64,000 bases of DNA from Microstegium vimineum (taxonomy: Eukaryota; Streptophyta; Magnoliopsida; Poales; Poaceae): assembly GCA_022036555.1 (NCBI GenBank), contig CM039122.1, forward strand, positions 4,487,043 through 4,551,042. Reading direction: 5' to 3'. The notes below the pieces were generated by a model. That model saw only the letters and a program-made list of their open reading frames with translations. It ran no database searches and was not told where the DNA came from. This document shows positions 24,030 through 36,049 of the stretch, piece after piece. A program made the translations under genes and the position numbers. Positions within the stretch are counted from its first letter, which is position 1. The number at the start of each line of letters is the position of its first letter.

Positions 24030-25286
24030 TTTGTAAAAGTAGTGCTTATTCCGCGGCGTCAATGCGTCATATGCCGTCATGGCCGCACTTTCCGTCGGCG
24101 ATCGCCGGCACCGGCACCCCAATCGCCGCGCGTCTCGCTCAACTGGCCGTCTACCAAACTGCACCAGGCGCGGCGCCGGCGTCGGTATCCTCGGACCCAT
24201 GACTGGGTTTATCGGTTTGGCCGCAACTGCAAGCATTACTGCTAAGCTCCTCCCTCGACGAGTCGCCGACCAGTCCAGAGTCCAGTAGTCCACCACCAAC
24301 ACACCGCGCACTCTGTCCTCTCCGCCTCGCGTTGGGCGCTCATTCCCGCTTGGCCGCGCGCGTGTGTGCCAAGTCCAGTGCTGAGTGATGGACGACGCAA
24401 TGCCGATCCCGGGGCCGGAGGCCGCGCGCTCAGGGTGTTCGTGGAAATGCCGCCTCCAGGACCCATCACTTGGGTTCCATGGACGAATATGGTGGCTGTC
24501 GAATGACACGTGTGGATGGGCGCGTCGGGTAGGCCGAGGACGTTGGGCGCACGGGCGGCCGCGTGCTGCAAGGACCTGGTCTCCTCGCCGGCCGCCGGGT
24601 CAAAGTTCTGTTCTGCATGCTTGGTTACTACGAGTACTTAGTACAGGTATAGTGGTACTACTTCTCATAGTCCTAATGTTGTACTACTACATATTATTAT
24701 GCTGCTACTCCATTTCATGCTTTATCCAGACATTTTTTTGCATTTATTCTCTCTGTATCCCCACTCCATTCCAGTGGTTTCAGAACTTTGTTCAACATAG
24801 CCAATACATGAGTGATCACAGTATCTGATGCATTAGTATCAGCACTTGAACTAAGTAATAACTCAGCAAGAACATTTGTTTTTCACTTGCTTTTTTTCCA
24901 CAATAGTCCACAATACATGTTAGTACTACAAGAAAAAAAAGAAGTAGGCGATGGAGTGAGAAGCTACAGCAAATTAGAGAGGGTGCACTTGTCTTGTGGT
25001 TGCATGGACATGTGTCACAGGAGATGCATATATGGTGGGACTTAGATATAATCATATAATCACTGTCTTTACATTTTAGGGGTGTGAATTTGCATCCCGT
25101 AATCAATACATAGCTTAGACCCTGGGGATGGGTACTTATCTTCATCAAAATTTACATTTTATAATGTGCAAAAACTGTACAAAATACAATGTAATACTAG
25201 CCGAACTGAAACTGGTAGCTCTAGTGAAAAGTATATCTACTCTATTCACCTAACTGCAGCAGCATCATGTCTGGATGCTTACTGCA
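24030..25286 (-). repeat. RLK unit 3' flank, copy 2
   Basis: Second copy of 15481-16549, collinear through GTGCTTATTCCGCGGCGTCA, CACTTGGGTTCCATGGACG and the stop-proximal GTATATCTACTCTATTCACC. It holds about 250 extra bases around 24930-25170 that copy 1 lacks. No conserved open frame was found. Confidence 0.75.
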
Positions 25287-28200
25287 TTATGTCTTGGCTG
25301 ACTCTTGTCTCTGAAAGCCAGCATTGATGCTTTCCAGGCATGAGACTACTTCCATTATAGCTGGCCTCATGGAAGCGCTATGGCTCACACACTTACAAGC
25401 AACTTCAAGCATCATCAGCATTTGCTCTTCATGCCCTGTGCCACCGAGTGTTGGATCCAACACCTCAATCTGATTTCCTTGTGATCTCATCTCCAGCACC
25501 CACGGGACAAGTTCTTTTGATGTTGACAAGACTGGAACCGGTCGCAATCCTGTGAGTAGCTCAAGTAGGACAACTCCGAAGCTGTATATATCACCTCTCA
25601 GGGTAGCCACCCACCCATGCCCATACTCGGGGGGAATGTAACCAAGAGTGCCAACTAGCTCGGTCGTAACATGAGTTTTGTTGGGCAGGATCAGTCTTGA
25701 CAGGCCAAAATCTGCAACATAAGCTTTGAATTCTTTGTCAAGTAGGATGTTGCTGCATTTTATGTCACGATGGACAATGTGTGGCTTGCAGACATTATTG
25801 ATGTAGGAAAGACCACGGCTTGCGCCTTGGGCAATCCTCAACCTCGTCGGCCAGTTAAGAAATGTGCTAGCATCATCATCCCTGTTGTGAAGCCAATCAT
25901 CCAGGCTGCCATTCTCCATGAAAGAATATATGAGGAACCTAGAATTTCCATGAATGCAATAACCCCACAGTGGCACAAGATTTTCATGTTGAGCCATGGA
26001 GAGTGCTTCAACCTCAGCAGTGAACTCCCTTTCCACAAGACACATCTCACCATTGAGCTTCTTAATTGCAAGCTTGGATCCATCAGGTAGCTCGGCCTTG
26101 AATACTAGTCCAAAACCTCCACACCCAACAATGTTCTCCTTGCCAAAGTTATTTGTTGCCTTCACAATTTCGGTGAATGTGAGCTTGTTTTTATCTCCCT
26201 TGCTTCCTGGCATCATCACCAACAAATGCCCTGAATTGGAGTTGAATGATACCACTTCTATATCGCTATTATTGTTGCTCCTGTTTTCGGTGGTGAAAGT
26301 TTTACGCCGTAACAAGACTAGGAGGCGAGCTAGCACCAACAGGATGGCCATACCTCCAAAAAATACACCAAATGCAAGTGCAAATATAGCTGTCTTGTCA
26401 TGTACTTTTTTCTTGGAGGTGAAAGGTGCTCCAGCTGAACTACACTGCTGAATAAGCCTAGGACCACAGAGCTTCGGGTTGCCACCAAAGCTGGAATTTG
26501 TAAATGTACTCAACTGGCCTGTGGTCGGCACAGGCCCTTCTAGGTCATTGAAAGAAACGTTGAATTCAGTAAGGAAGTGTAGATTGTTCAGCTCTGCAGG
26601 GATCGCACCGGTTAGATTGTTGCTTGACAAGTCTAGCACCAGCAAGTTTGTGAGGTTGCAGATCGATCGGGGGATATCCCCATATAGTTTGTTGAAGCTC
26701 AAATTAAGTGAAAGGAGCTCTTCTAAAAGACCGATCTCTGGAGGGATCACACCAATGAAGTTATTGTTTCCTAGATTAATCACTTTTGGAAAAGCATTCA
26801 CCTTGAGGTACTGAAGTGTGTAATCTAAATAAACTGGTACTTCAAAGACTCTTGGATCTAAAAGTGCTGCAGTCTTCTCTGATTTTAACATCGACATCTC
26901 TGTTAATGCTGTAGGAATTCCCCCAGTAAGACTGTTATTTGATATTTCTAGATAGAACAGGGAGTTTAGGCTGCTGATCCAGTCAGGAATCGGCCCAGTT
27001 AGTTGATTACCATCTAAAAATAACATCTGCAAATTTGTTAGCTTCGATAACCAATAAGGTATTTTTCCCAACAATGAGCATGCACTTAAGGAAAGAACCT
27101 GAAGATTCTCAAAACCATCAATGCTTTCATCATCTGGAATGGTCTCGTTCATGAAGTTGAGGCCAATAAGAAGGGTGGTGAGGTTTTTGGAGCTCTTTAG
27201 TATCTGAAGTGCATTTGTCAAATTCTTAAAACTGTTGCCACTTAGTGAAAGAAACGAGAGTGACTTCAGATTGCCTAGCCCCTTTGATAACTGGCCTTGG
27301 AAATTATTAAAAGATAGACGCAGCGCAATTAGTTTGTGGCATGAGTATATGGTTTCTGGAATTTTGCCACTGAAGTTGTTCCGCAGAAGATCTAAGATTT
27401 TTAAATTTTCTAATTTGGAGAAATTGACCTTGGCAAGCTCTCCAGTGAAGCTGTTGTTCTTGAGGTCGATGGTTATGAGATTTGTGCAGTTTGTCAGGGT
27501 TGATGGCAGCTCCCTAGACATGATGTTATAGCCCAAATGAAGTTCCTGCAATCTCTTGAGCTGACCAATGGAATCAGGTATCTGACCACTGAAACTGTTT
27601 TCTCCAAAATCAAGGATGACCAGATTTGTGAGTTTGGCTATATTTGTGCCACCAAGTATTCCATGTAAATTATTTCTGGAAAAAGAGAGATGCTCCAACA
27701 AGGTGGCATTGAAGAGTTCATCAGGGAGAAAGCCACTAAGGTGGTTGTGGTTAGCCTTGAGAACTTTGAGCTTGGTGCAATTACTAAGCCCTGGGGGGAT
27801 ACTGCCACTGAGTTTGTTGTAACAGAGATCAAGGACAGCAAAGGATGGTGATATGTTACAGAAATGACTTGGAATTTGCCCAGTAAAGCTGTTGTTGCTG
27901 GCATTGAGTGCCACTAGATTCTCCATCCCCTTCCATGCTGTGAATTTAAACTGCCCTGTAAACAAGTTGCTTGAAATGTTAAGTACCTGTAAAGGCTGGC
28001 CGGGTGTTGAAGACGGTAGATCATGCAAGTCTCCACTGATCTGGTTAAAGCTGATGTCGAGGACAATGATGCTACTGGATGACACCAATTCCAGTGGCAA
28101 GTCACCAGACAGCGAATTGTAGGACAAGTTAAGATGCTGCAAGCCGGTGAGGTTGCCAAGAGACGTGATGGTCCCTTCAAGGCCTCTAGATGGGAGAGAG

Positions 28201-28456
28201 ACCTCAGTGACCGTCTTGTTTCCATTGCAGGTGACCCCTTCCCATTTGCAGCAATCAGTGCCTTCTTCCTGCCATGACTTGGCGAGACCAGAATCCTGCG
28301 AGAGTCCAGCAAGGAACTGGAGGAGAGATGTCTTCTCCTGCTCCGTGCAAGAACTGGTGGGGGTGTGGCCAAGGAGATCAGCAGCACAAGAGAAACAGCA
28401 AGGGCAGGTAGGGGTAAACTAATGTATTTCTTGTATGAAAAATGGAGTGGCTGCAT
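25287..28456 (-). CDS. RLK2: LRR receptor-like kinase with a 5' frameshift
   Basis: Paralogue of RLK1 with the same layout. The conserved start MQPLHFSYKK is at 28456, followed by a hydrophobic signal peptide. Near 28363-28366 two extra bases (GTGTGG against GTGG in RLK1) shift the frame just before the LRR N-cap Cys. From there to 25287 the original frame is open without a stop: N-cap with two Cys, about 20 LRRs, island-like segment, C-cap GNPKLCGP, membrane helix FALAFGVFFGGMAILLVLA, and kinase with a normal glycine loop GCGGFGLVFKAEL, HRDIKCSNILL, DFGLSR and GTLGYIPPEY. The first ATG in the intact frame (28142) would give 951 residues without a signal peptide. It is either a young pseudogene or an assembly error; the kinase is otherwise better preserved than that of RLK1. 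Confidence 0.85.
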
Positions 28457-29329
28457 GGCTTCCTATTGAAGCTAGCATGGAAACCAGACGCTTAACTTGT
28501 GCCCAATCTAGACAAAGTTATAATACGGTGTAACCAGGGAAGAACATATAAGGTTGAAGAAGGAAGAGGCCGTTGGTTCCATCTTGCTGATCCCTTGTAG
28601 TACTGACCACCACAAATAAAATAGAGGCAAGGATTAGATGGTACAACAAAGTCTTCATTATGATTCTATTATATGCAACAGACAAACCAGCTTACTTGTT
28701 CACACCTACATGTTCCATTGATGGCTACCTGCTATGGTCCAAGCTTCCTGGCCGTACAAAATATTTTTCCTTTGTCCAGTCATCCTTGAATCAATCCTTG
28801 TTGAATTTTTACAGTCTGTCCCCACGTTCATACAACCCCTCAACTGACCTGATCTAAGGATCTGAACCCCCACCCCCCCTGCCCCCACCACACACACAAA
28901 CACACAAAAAAAAAGTGAGTATATGCTGCACTGGTTTTATTTTTATTTTTTAAAATTTGATGAATTTTTTATTTGTATTGCTAGCCCCTCTAACAAAAAA
29001 AAACATTTTCGCTCTGCCTGTGGATCTGACATCACTTGTCGTACTAGCTTCATTTAAACAACCAGTTGTCGTAACCTCAGTCGTTAGTGCTAACAAATCG
29101 AAGACAAAAATAAATAAATTAGAATCACTTATCGATGTTCTCTTTTTGTTGAGCAGGAAAAGGTATGTATATCTGGAAGCCAAAATTGCCGAAGATCTGC
29201 AAGACCCGACCCGATTGGCGTGAGAGAGTATGCAAAGCGCGTGATTCCAAAAGGCACATCGAATTTAGAGCAATCATCGGCATGACGGTCAAGGTGTGGA
29301 CATGCGTTTGGAGAATAACAAGGTCGCAA
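28457..29329. other. RLK2 upstream spacer
   Basis: Proximal upstream region of RLK2. It contains a CA/C-rich simple stretch at 28868-28905. No gene and no clear element ends were seen. Confidence 0.4.
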
Positions 29330-30470
29330 GTGGAGGCAAGAAAAATAAGAAAGCAATTGTGGTGGTGGGTGACAGGGCGAGGGCGACCTGGTGGCTGGCT
29401 GCTTTGGCCTGGGGTGTTTACGTTCTGTTATCCTTGTTCCTTGCTGCTGATTCAGCGATGTGCATGTATGCTTTCCATGGCCCAGAGGCGCATGATGGAG
29501 CTTTGGTCCACGGGCCACAGTTCGTCTTGCTGACCGGAATTCAAAAGCGCTGGAAGTGACAGCCATGGAGGTGCTGCTGTCAAGTGTGAACGTGGCCTAT
29601 CAAATATCAAATTTGATTCATTCAGGTGGTAATGCCAGTAATCTCGTGTATTTGTAATTTCCTCTATTTGGGTTTACCTGTCACCAATAACAATGATTCA
29701 CTTTCGCTCCGTTTGTGTTTACCTGTGTGTGTGGCCATCGTGTTTTTGTACCTCCCTCTGTTAGGTTTTACCTGTCACCAATAATTCACTGACCTACTGT
29801 AGAACAGTCAAAATCGCTAGGTAAAAAGGTGATGTCGAATAAACCCAAACGGAGGGTAAGGAATTTTTTATTGGTTGAGATTTCGTTGATGATTATGCTT
29901 ACTTGGTTACAGTATGAGCGCAATTGCACATTTTCTATTGGTTCTTAGCAGTAGCCGTTGAATGATTACCTGTCATCACGAGTGGCTTACTATTTTCTTG
30001 TGGCGTTCATTGCAGAACAGAACAGCATGTGGCTGGATGAGCTCAACAATCTGCTGACCAGGCGGCGTTGTGTCCCTATGTTTATTTGTGCATACATTCT
30101 TGGTTCATGTGTTTCTTGCATTTACGCTCAGTTTGTTTATTTCCTCAAACACATCGTAACTTATTAACACATCTATCAGGTGCTCAGTTTTTTTCTTTTT
30201 TTTTGACAACATATATATCTGGTGTTCAGGTTGGAAGGCAATTGGAGGGACCTGGGAGATTGGGAGGTATAGCTGCAGCCAGGCCTGCAGCTGAAGATGG
30301 ACTGGAGCGAGGGGCTGGCGTGCATGCTGGAGTGCAAGCCAGACAGGGGCGGCCGGCAATGGCAACTTTGGCAAGGCAGTGAGCGCAGCCGTGCCGTACG
30401 CGTCCAGAGTCCAACGAGCGGCACGCACGCGCGTGAGTGGACGCGGTCTGGTCAGCGCCCCGCCCACGAC
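29330..30470 (-). repeat. RLK unit 5' flank, copy at RLK2 (diverged)
   Basis: Weaker but collinear match to 20150-21100: GGGCGAGGGCGACCTGGTG, TTCTGTTATCCTTG, GAGCGCAATTGCACATTT, TACTATTTTCTTGTGG and a TGGACGCGGTCTGGTCAGCGC-type block near 30440. It shows that the RLK duplication carried more than 1 kb of upstream DNA. Confidence 0.6.
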
Positions 30471-32688
30471 TGCCAAACCGCCGCCGGCAACGGCGGCGAC
30501 GCGACACATGCCACAAGACGCGTCGTCGTCGTCGTCGAACGTCTCCGTCAGCCCACTCAGCCGTCCGCGCAGCCGCCGCGTTCGCGTGTTCCGCCACCCA
30601 TCGCGTACGTACGTGCGTGCTCAGTTCATCACGTACTGTACCCATCAGTCTGAAAAGTCCAAAACGCCTTGTTATCTTCTCCGTTCCGATTCAAAGTCCT
30701 CCCAACTCTAAGAACGTGGCTGAAATACTGGAGGGTGTGGTGGCGACGTGACGTCAAAACGGGCTGTACTGTACTGTACTGACATGTTATGTTAGCGTAC
30801 TAGCTCGGTCGAGCTGCCCAACAAACTCCACATTTTTTCCTCTCTTCCTGAAAAGCAACTCTGGCATTTCCTCTTAAGGGCACGCCCAACGCGGGCTAAC
30901 AACACCCTATGGATATGCTCTAGCTAAATTCGTTGGTTTAGACATTTTAGAGCTGAATTCGTAAGGGCAGCCCCAACACGACACGGTGGCTAGTGGCCTC
31001 GAGCTCCACATCGAGCTGAAGAGATACCTCGCAGGTTGTCATATTATGGCGCGTTTAGATCCAAAAAATTTTGGTTTTTGGCTACTGTAGTACTTTCGTT
31101 GTTATTTGGTAAAAATTGTCCAATTATAGATTAATTAGGTTCGAAAGTTTCTTCTCACAATTTCTCGATCAATTGTGTAATTAGTTTTTTTTCGTCTACG
31201 TTTAGTACTTCATGCATGTGTCGCAAGATTCAATGTAACGATAAATCTTGAAATTTTTTGGTTTTTTGGTTCCATCTAAACGGGGCTTAGCTTGCAGAAG
31301 GGGAACCCACCGCTTCATCTGAGCGTTGCAGGCTTTTCCAAAGGGAAAAGGACACGGTACTACTCACAATGATTCGCCTGCCATGAGCTGAAAAAGCTGA
31401 ACCATGATGACAAGCAGCACTAACCTGTGTTGGGAAACGAAGTTGCCTCTATATTTTTAATCCACCTGGCATCTTGCTTTTGTTTGAGGCTAACATGCAT
31501 GTTAGCTTGCGTTGGTGAAGGCCTAAGACCAGGGGACAATGCATGGAGGAGCAGTTTTTTACCCCTTTCTCTACTCCTCAGCCAACCACTTTCTCTCCAC
31601 AGCGCATTCTTCACTCTTGGCAAACAACTACGAGACTATCACTTTAAGGTCTAAAAAAGTTATATCTTCTGGAAACTTTTGTTGGACCATGTTTAAAACA
31701 TTTAATTTTTTTCTTTTAATTTCTACTATTTCTTCCGGCTGATGGAAACTGACTACCGGAGATATTTACTTTGTCTAAACATGGGAGCCGTGTACGTTTG
31801 GCCACTTGACCAGTGCACTGTTTTCCATTTTAACGATCCTTCGTTGAACAGGAAACTAACGAAGGATCACACCAGCCCGTGGTTTTTTCTTTCTTGGAAT
31901 CATTTGTTTCTTTACCTTTCTATTTTTAGAAAATTACACTCACAAATCCTTTGTGCCTTAAATTTTGCTAGACAAACTTCTTACTATAATCTTTTATCAC
32001 AATTTTTTTGAAAAAAAAATATTCGAAAACATTATTGACATTGTTCTAACATTTCGCGATATTAAACTTGTTATTATAGCTTTTTATTCATAATTTTTTT
32101 TTCAAAAAAAATATTGACATAGTTTTTATAGACAAACTTTGTACCAAAACTTCTTATCTTACCTTTTTCAATACATTTTTAGATAATTGTATAGACAATC
32201 TCATCATGACAACTTTTGAGCATGATGTTTTTTTTTCTAACAAAATGAAAGAGACAACTTCATATACTAAACTATATTGATATAACTTTTCACAATGATA
32301 TTTTATATAACTAACTATTTCTATTTTACGACAATTCATCTAGAGTGGATGACGGTCATGGCCCCGCTTCTATGTAGTTTTCAATTTTTCTCATTTTCTT
32401 TTTTCGTCTTCCTTTTTATATTTTTTTTCATATTAACCGACCAATTATTTCTTCATATACTGTGAATAGTTTTATTTTTGGATTCATAGGTTTGTCGAAA
32501 ATTATGTTAAATAGTTCTGTTGGCCAACAAAAATGTATGTGTATAAGTTATGTTATTTGTAAAATTTACTATATCAAATTGTTCTATAAAAAGTATGTCA
32601 AGAAATTTTATGATACTTTTTTTTGGTTGAATGTTATGAACAAAGATTGGGTCGCAAAGGTAATTAAAAATTATATGTTGAGCAACGG
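30471..32688. other. Intergenic spacer between RLK and RLP arrays
   Basis: No gene recognised. It includes a MITE at 31049-31287 and an 11-base perfect inverted repeat GATCCTTCGTT (31835-31845 and 31858-31868). The rest is AT-rich. Confidence 0.5.
31049..31287. mobile_element. Non-coding TIR element, probably hAT-type MITE
   Basis: The left end GCGCGTTTAGATCC...AAAAAATTTT mirrors the right end AAATTTTTTGG...CCATCTAAACGGGGC. Internal landmarks such as the CTACTGTAG...TTTCGTTGTTATTTGG block and the CAATTATAGATTAATTAGG block match an abundant non-autonomous family in grass genomes. Target duplication was not resolved. Confidence 0.65.
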
Positions 32689-33120
32689 ATGAGCACAAAA
32701 CGCGAGTGGTTTCCTACAGTAAGATTGCAGCCCAAACCACTCGCTTCGCAGCCCAAACATGCTACCCAAACACAGCCCATGTATCATGGATCCCGACACT
32801 CACCGACCACGGCCCAGCCCAGTTCATCGTTTCCGTTCGGAGGCTTCACCGCTTCAGTCTTCAGGCGAACTTCCACAGGCAACGGTGGGCGGCGGCACGG
32901 GAACCCATGCGCACGCGCTCCAGACTCCAGAGTACGGTGGCTGTGGGCTCGAGTACAGGCTCGGGCAACGCGCCCGAAGGCGTGCGCGTTCGGCGGCCTC
33001 CGCACTTCTCCCAAGGTAATAGACTTCAATCACCATGGACACGGCACGGGAGTAGCCGCATTGTCCGCGTCGTCGTAGCTTAAGTTTTACGGATCTGATC
33101 GAGGTCTGCGAAAACATTTC
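32689..33120 (+). repeat. GC-rich RLP-unit module, copy 1 (RLP3 unit)
   Basis: One of four copies (also 38127, 53320, 57373). Shared core: ACATGCTACCCAAA, GGCCACGGCCCAGCCCAG, CGGGCGGCGG, CCCATGCGCACGCGCTCC, GGGCTCGAGTA and a 3' edge reading CCCAAGGTAATAGACT. It sits about 600 bases beyond the RLP stop codon. Repeated GCCCA/GGCCCA motifs resemble plant site II promoter elements, and CAAG|GTAATAG resembles a splice donor on the plus strand. Open frames differ between copies through indels, so it is probably not protein-coding. Confidence 0.6.
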
Positions 33121-33730
33121 AATCATTTGTTGAAATTATCGACTCAAATGGAAGACGCAGGTTTCGCATTTCATTTTGCCCGTCTCGCTTGCATAATTTC
33201 AAATGCAGCATGATATCTGTTTGCTGCGATGGAAAAAAAAAACACGGCACACCACAACAGATAACCGGATGGCTATATCATGTTCTTACAAATTATTATC
33301 GTATATAATTTGGACTCCGAGCTAATAAGAGTCTCCCTTTTCAAAGAGAATCTAAGCTAGTTTATTTGAGCGTGTACTGTAGAAACCACCTATTTTAAAG
33401 TTGACAGATGACAAGCAATCAATCAATAATAAGTATTACATGCTGCAGCTTGCTGTGCCCACACCAATTTCTCCATCCTCCAATTGTTTCAACTCTAAAC
33501 TTCTTGGATCAAAGATTACTTATTGGACCCCTTATGCTAGAGCTGTGTCTGGGACCATTTATTTGATCTTCTGGAAGTGAAAATACTGGAGATCCCACCA
33601 AGTTTGGCCATGGTAAATTGGTAATAACAAATACAAAGCTGTAGCTGCTGTTTGTTTTTCTGCTCAGTTACGTCAAATGCTTTTCTCCAAACCCATGCAC
33701 ATTATTGTAGCCCATCTATATTGATTTCGG
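33121..33730 (-). repeat. RLP-unit 3' flank, copy 1 (RLP3)
   Basis: Conserved block downstream of RLP3, also at 36050, 45225, 53745 and 57830. Landmarks: CATTTCATTTTGC, CATGATATCTG, ACAAATTATNATC, GACAAGCAA(T/C)CAATCAATNA, ACATGCTGCAGCTT, CCATTTATTTGATCTTCTGG and TTTGGCCATGGTAAATTGG. It probably includes the RLP3 3' UTR. Confidence 0.75.
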
Positions 33731-35887
33731 TTAACCAAAGTACCTGGACAATACAATTTGATCATATAGCACTCCTACTCCAAAGAAAAGAATGAAGGTG
33801 ATTGTAAAGATGAACTTGTTGCCACCTTCGTTTTCATACATAGTGAACGTGGGACCTTTCTCCGCTGAATCACACTGGTGAATGAGCATAGGGCCACAGA
33901 GCTTTGGATTACCACCAAAGCTGGAATTTGTAAATGTGCAAAACTGGCCTGTCGTCGGCACAGGCCCTTCTAGGTCATTGAAAGAAATGTTGAATTCAGA
34001 AAGGAAATCTAGATTGCTCAGCCCAGTGGGGATCGCCCCAGTTAGATGGTTACTTGACAAGTCTAACGCCAACAAGTTTGTGAGGTTGCAGATCGACTGG
34101 GGGATAACCCCATATAAATTGTTGAAGCTCAAATTAAGAAACTGAATCTTTTTTAAGAGACCAACCTCTGGAGGGATAACACCGGTGAAGTTGTTGTTTC
34201 CTAGATTGAGCACTTTCGGAAGAGCATTCGCCTTGCGGTATCGAAGTGGTGTCCCTGCATAAATTGGTATCTTAAAGACTATTGAATCCAAAGGTTCTGC
34301 AGTCTTCTGTGATTTTAGCATCGACATCTCTGTTAATCTCGTAGGAATTTCCCCAGTCAGACTGTTATTTGATATGTCTAGATAGAACAGGAAGTTTAGG
34401 CTGCTCATCCAGTCAGGAATCGGTCCAGTTAGTTGGTTGGCATCTAAAAGTAACACTTGCAAATTTGTTAACTTGGATAACCAGTGAGGTATTTTCCCCA
34501 ACAATGAGCATTTACTTAAGGATAGAACCTGAAGATTCTCAAAACCATCAATGTTGTCATCATCTGGCATGGTCTCGTTCATGAAGTTGAGCCCAATAAG
34601 AAGGGTGGTGAGGTTCTGGGAGCTCTTTAATATCTGAAGTGTGTTTGTTAAATTCATAAAACTGTTGCCAGTAAGTGCAAGGCATGAGAGTGACTTCAGA
34701 TTCCATAGTCCCTTTGACAACTGCCCGTGGAAATTGTTTGAAGATAGCTTCAGTGAAGTAAGTTTGATACATGAATACATGCTTTCTGGAATAGTGCCAC
34801 TAAAGTTGTTCCAGAAAAGATGTAAGGTTTTTAAATTTTCTAAGTTGGAGAAATTGACCTTAGCAAGCTCTCCAGTGAAGTTGTTCCTCTCGAGGTCGAT
34901 GGTCATGAGATTTGTGCAGTTGCTCAGGGTTGATGGCAGCTCCCCAGACATGTTGTTAAAGCCCAAATGAAGCTCTTGCAATCTTTTGAGTTGACCTATG
35001 GAATCTGGTATCTTGCCACAGAATTTGTTTTCTCTAAGATCAAGGATAACGAGATTAGTGAGTTTGGCTACATGTGTGCCATCAAGTATTCCATGTAAAC
35101 AATTCCTGGGGAAAGAGAGACATTCCAATGCGGTAGCATCGAAAAGTTCATCAGGGAGAGTCCCATTGATGTTGTTGTGGCCAGCCTTGAGTACTCTGAG
35201 CATGGAGCAATTACTGAGCCCAGGGGAGACACTTCCACTGAATTTGTTGTGAGAGAGCTCAAGAACAGACAAGTATGGTGATATGTTACAGAAATGAGCT
35301 GTTAGCTGCCCAGATAAGCTGTTGTTGCTTGCGTTTAGTGCAACCAAATTCTTCATTCCCTTCCATGGTATGGATGAAAACTGACCTGTAAACTTGTTGC
35401 TTGAGATGTTAAGTACCTTTAGAGGCTGCCCAGGTGTTGGACATGGCAGCTCATTGAGGTCTCCTTTGAGTTGGTTGAAGCTGACGTCAAGGACGATGAT
35501 GCTGCTGGACGACACCAATCCCAGCGGCAGTCCTCCAGACAGAGAGTTGTAGGACAAGTTAAGATGCTCCAGGCCAGTGAGTTTGCCAAGAGCCGGTGAG
35601 ATGCGCCCTTCAAGCCCCCTAGAAGGCAGTGAGATATGGGTAACTGCCCCGTTTCTGTTGCAGGAGAGGCCTTCCCATTTGCAGCAGTCTGTGCCTTCCA
35701 TCCATAACTTAGCAAGGCCAGTATCCTCCAAGAGTCCATTAACGAACTGGAGGAGAGAGGTCCTCTCCAGCTCCGTGCAGGAACTGGCTGGGGTGGCCAA
35801 AGAGATCAGCAGCAGAATGGCAATGCCAAGGAAAGGCACAGTTAATTTGCTGCTGCATTTGTTGTATGAAAAATATTTTGGCTGCAT
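33731..35887 (-). CDS. RLP3: LRR receptor-like protein without kinase
   Basis: Intact intronless gene, 718 residues from the conserved start MQPKYFSYNK at 35887; an upstream in-frame ATG at 35935 would add 16 residues that paralogues lack. Order: signal peptide to ASSC, N-cap with MEGTDCC, about 20 LRRs, island-like segment around FKIPIYAGTPL, C-cap GNPKLCGPM, one C-terminal membrane helix (FTITFILFFGVGVLY) and a tail of about 10 residues ending SRYFG. There is no kinase. The closest known arrangement is Arabidopsis RLP2 and RLP3/RFO2, which have PSY1R-like ectodomains; RFO2 affects Fusarium resistance. Such proteins usually need a partner kinase, so a co-receptor or decoy role is inferred. 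No disabling change was seen. Confidence 0.9.
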   Translation of the reverse strand: MQPKYFSYNKCSSKLTVPFLGIAILLLISLATPASSCTELERTSLLQFVNGLLEDTGLAKLWMEGTDCCKWEGLSCNRNGAVTHISLPSRGLEGRISPALGKLTGLEHLNLSYNSLSGGLPLGLVSSSSIIVLDVSFNQLKGDLNELPCPTPGQPLKVLNISSNKFTGQFSSIPWKGMKNLVALNASNNSLSGQLTAHFCNISPYLSVLELSHNKFSGSVSPGLSNCSMLRVLKAGHNNINGTLPDELFDATALECLSFPRNCLHGILDGTHVAKLTNLVILDLRENKFCGKIPDSIGQLKRLQELHLGFNNMSGELPSTLSNCTNLMTIDLERNNFTGELAKVNFSNLENLKTLHLFWNNFSGTIPESMYSCIKLTSLKLSSNNFHGQLSKGLWNLKSLSCLALTGNSFMNLTNTLQILKSSQNLTTLLIGLNFMNETMPDDDNIDGFENLQVLSLSKCSLLGKIPHWLSKLTNLQVLLLDANQLTGPIPDWMSSLNFLFYLDISNNSLTGEIPTRLTEMSMLKSQKTAEPLDSIVFKIPIYAGTPLRYRKANALPKVLNLGNNNFTGVIPPEVGLLKKIQFLNLSFNNLYGVIPQSICNLTNLLALDLSSNHLTGAIPTGLSNLDFLSEFNISFNDLEGPVPTTGQFCTFTNSSFGGNPKLCGPMLIHQCDSAEKGPTFTMYENEGGNKFIFTITFILFFGVGVLYDQIVLSRYFG

Positions 35888-36049
35888 TGTATCGTGTCTA
35901 GATGAAGTACCAATGGTGTAATCAGGGAAGAGCATGAGGTAGAAGAAGCGAGGCTCTCTTGCTTTTATCTTGTTTATTTACAGATCCTAGTCGTGAAAAC
36001 TCCATCCACTAACTCCCAGATGTGTTCCCGGACAGTTCTCAACTTGGTT
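35888..36049 (-). promoter_or_regulatory. RLP3 5' flank
   Basis: Short upstream region sharing AATCAGGGAAGAGCATGAGG and GATCCTAGTCGT-type blocks with the upstream regions of RLP4 (51100-51215) and RLP6 (56420-56535). Such conservation across copies fits a 5' UTR or promoter. Confidence 0.5.

Noticed and set aside
28142..28142. Start of RLK2 at the ATG at 28142
   Set aside because: It would remove the signal peptide and N-cap; paralogues show the real start at 28456 with a frameshift between.
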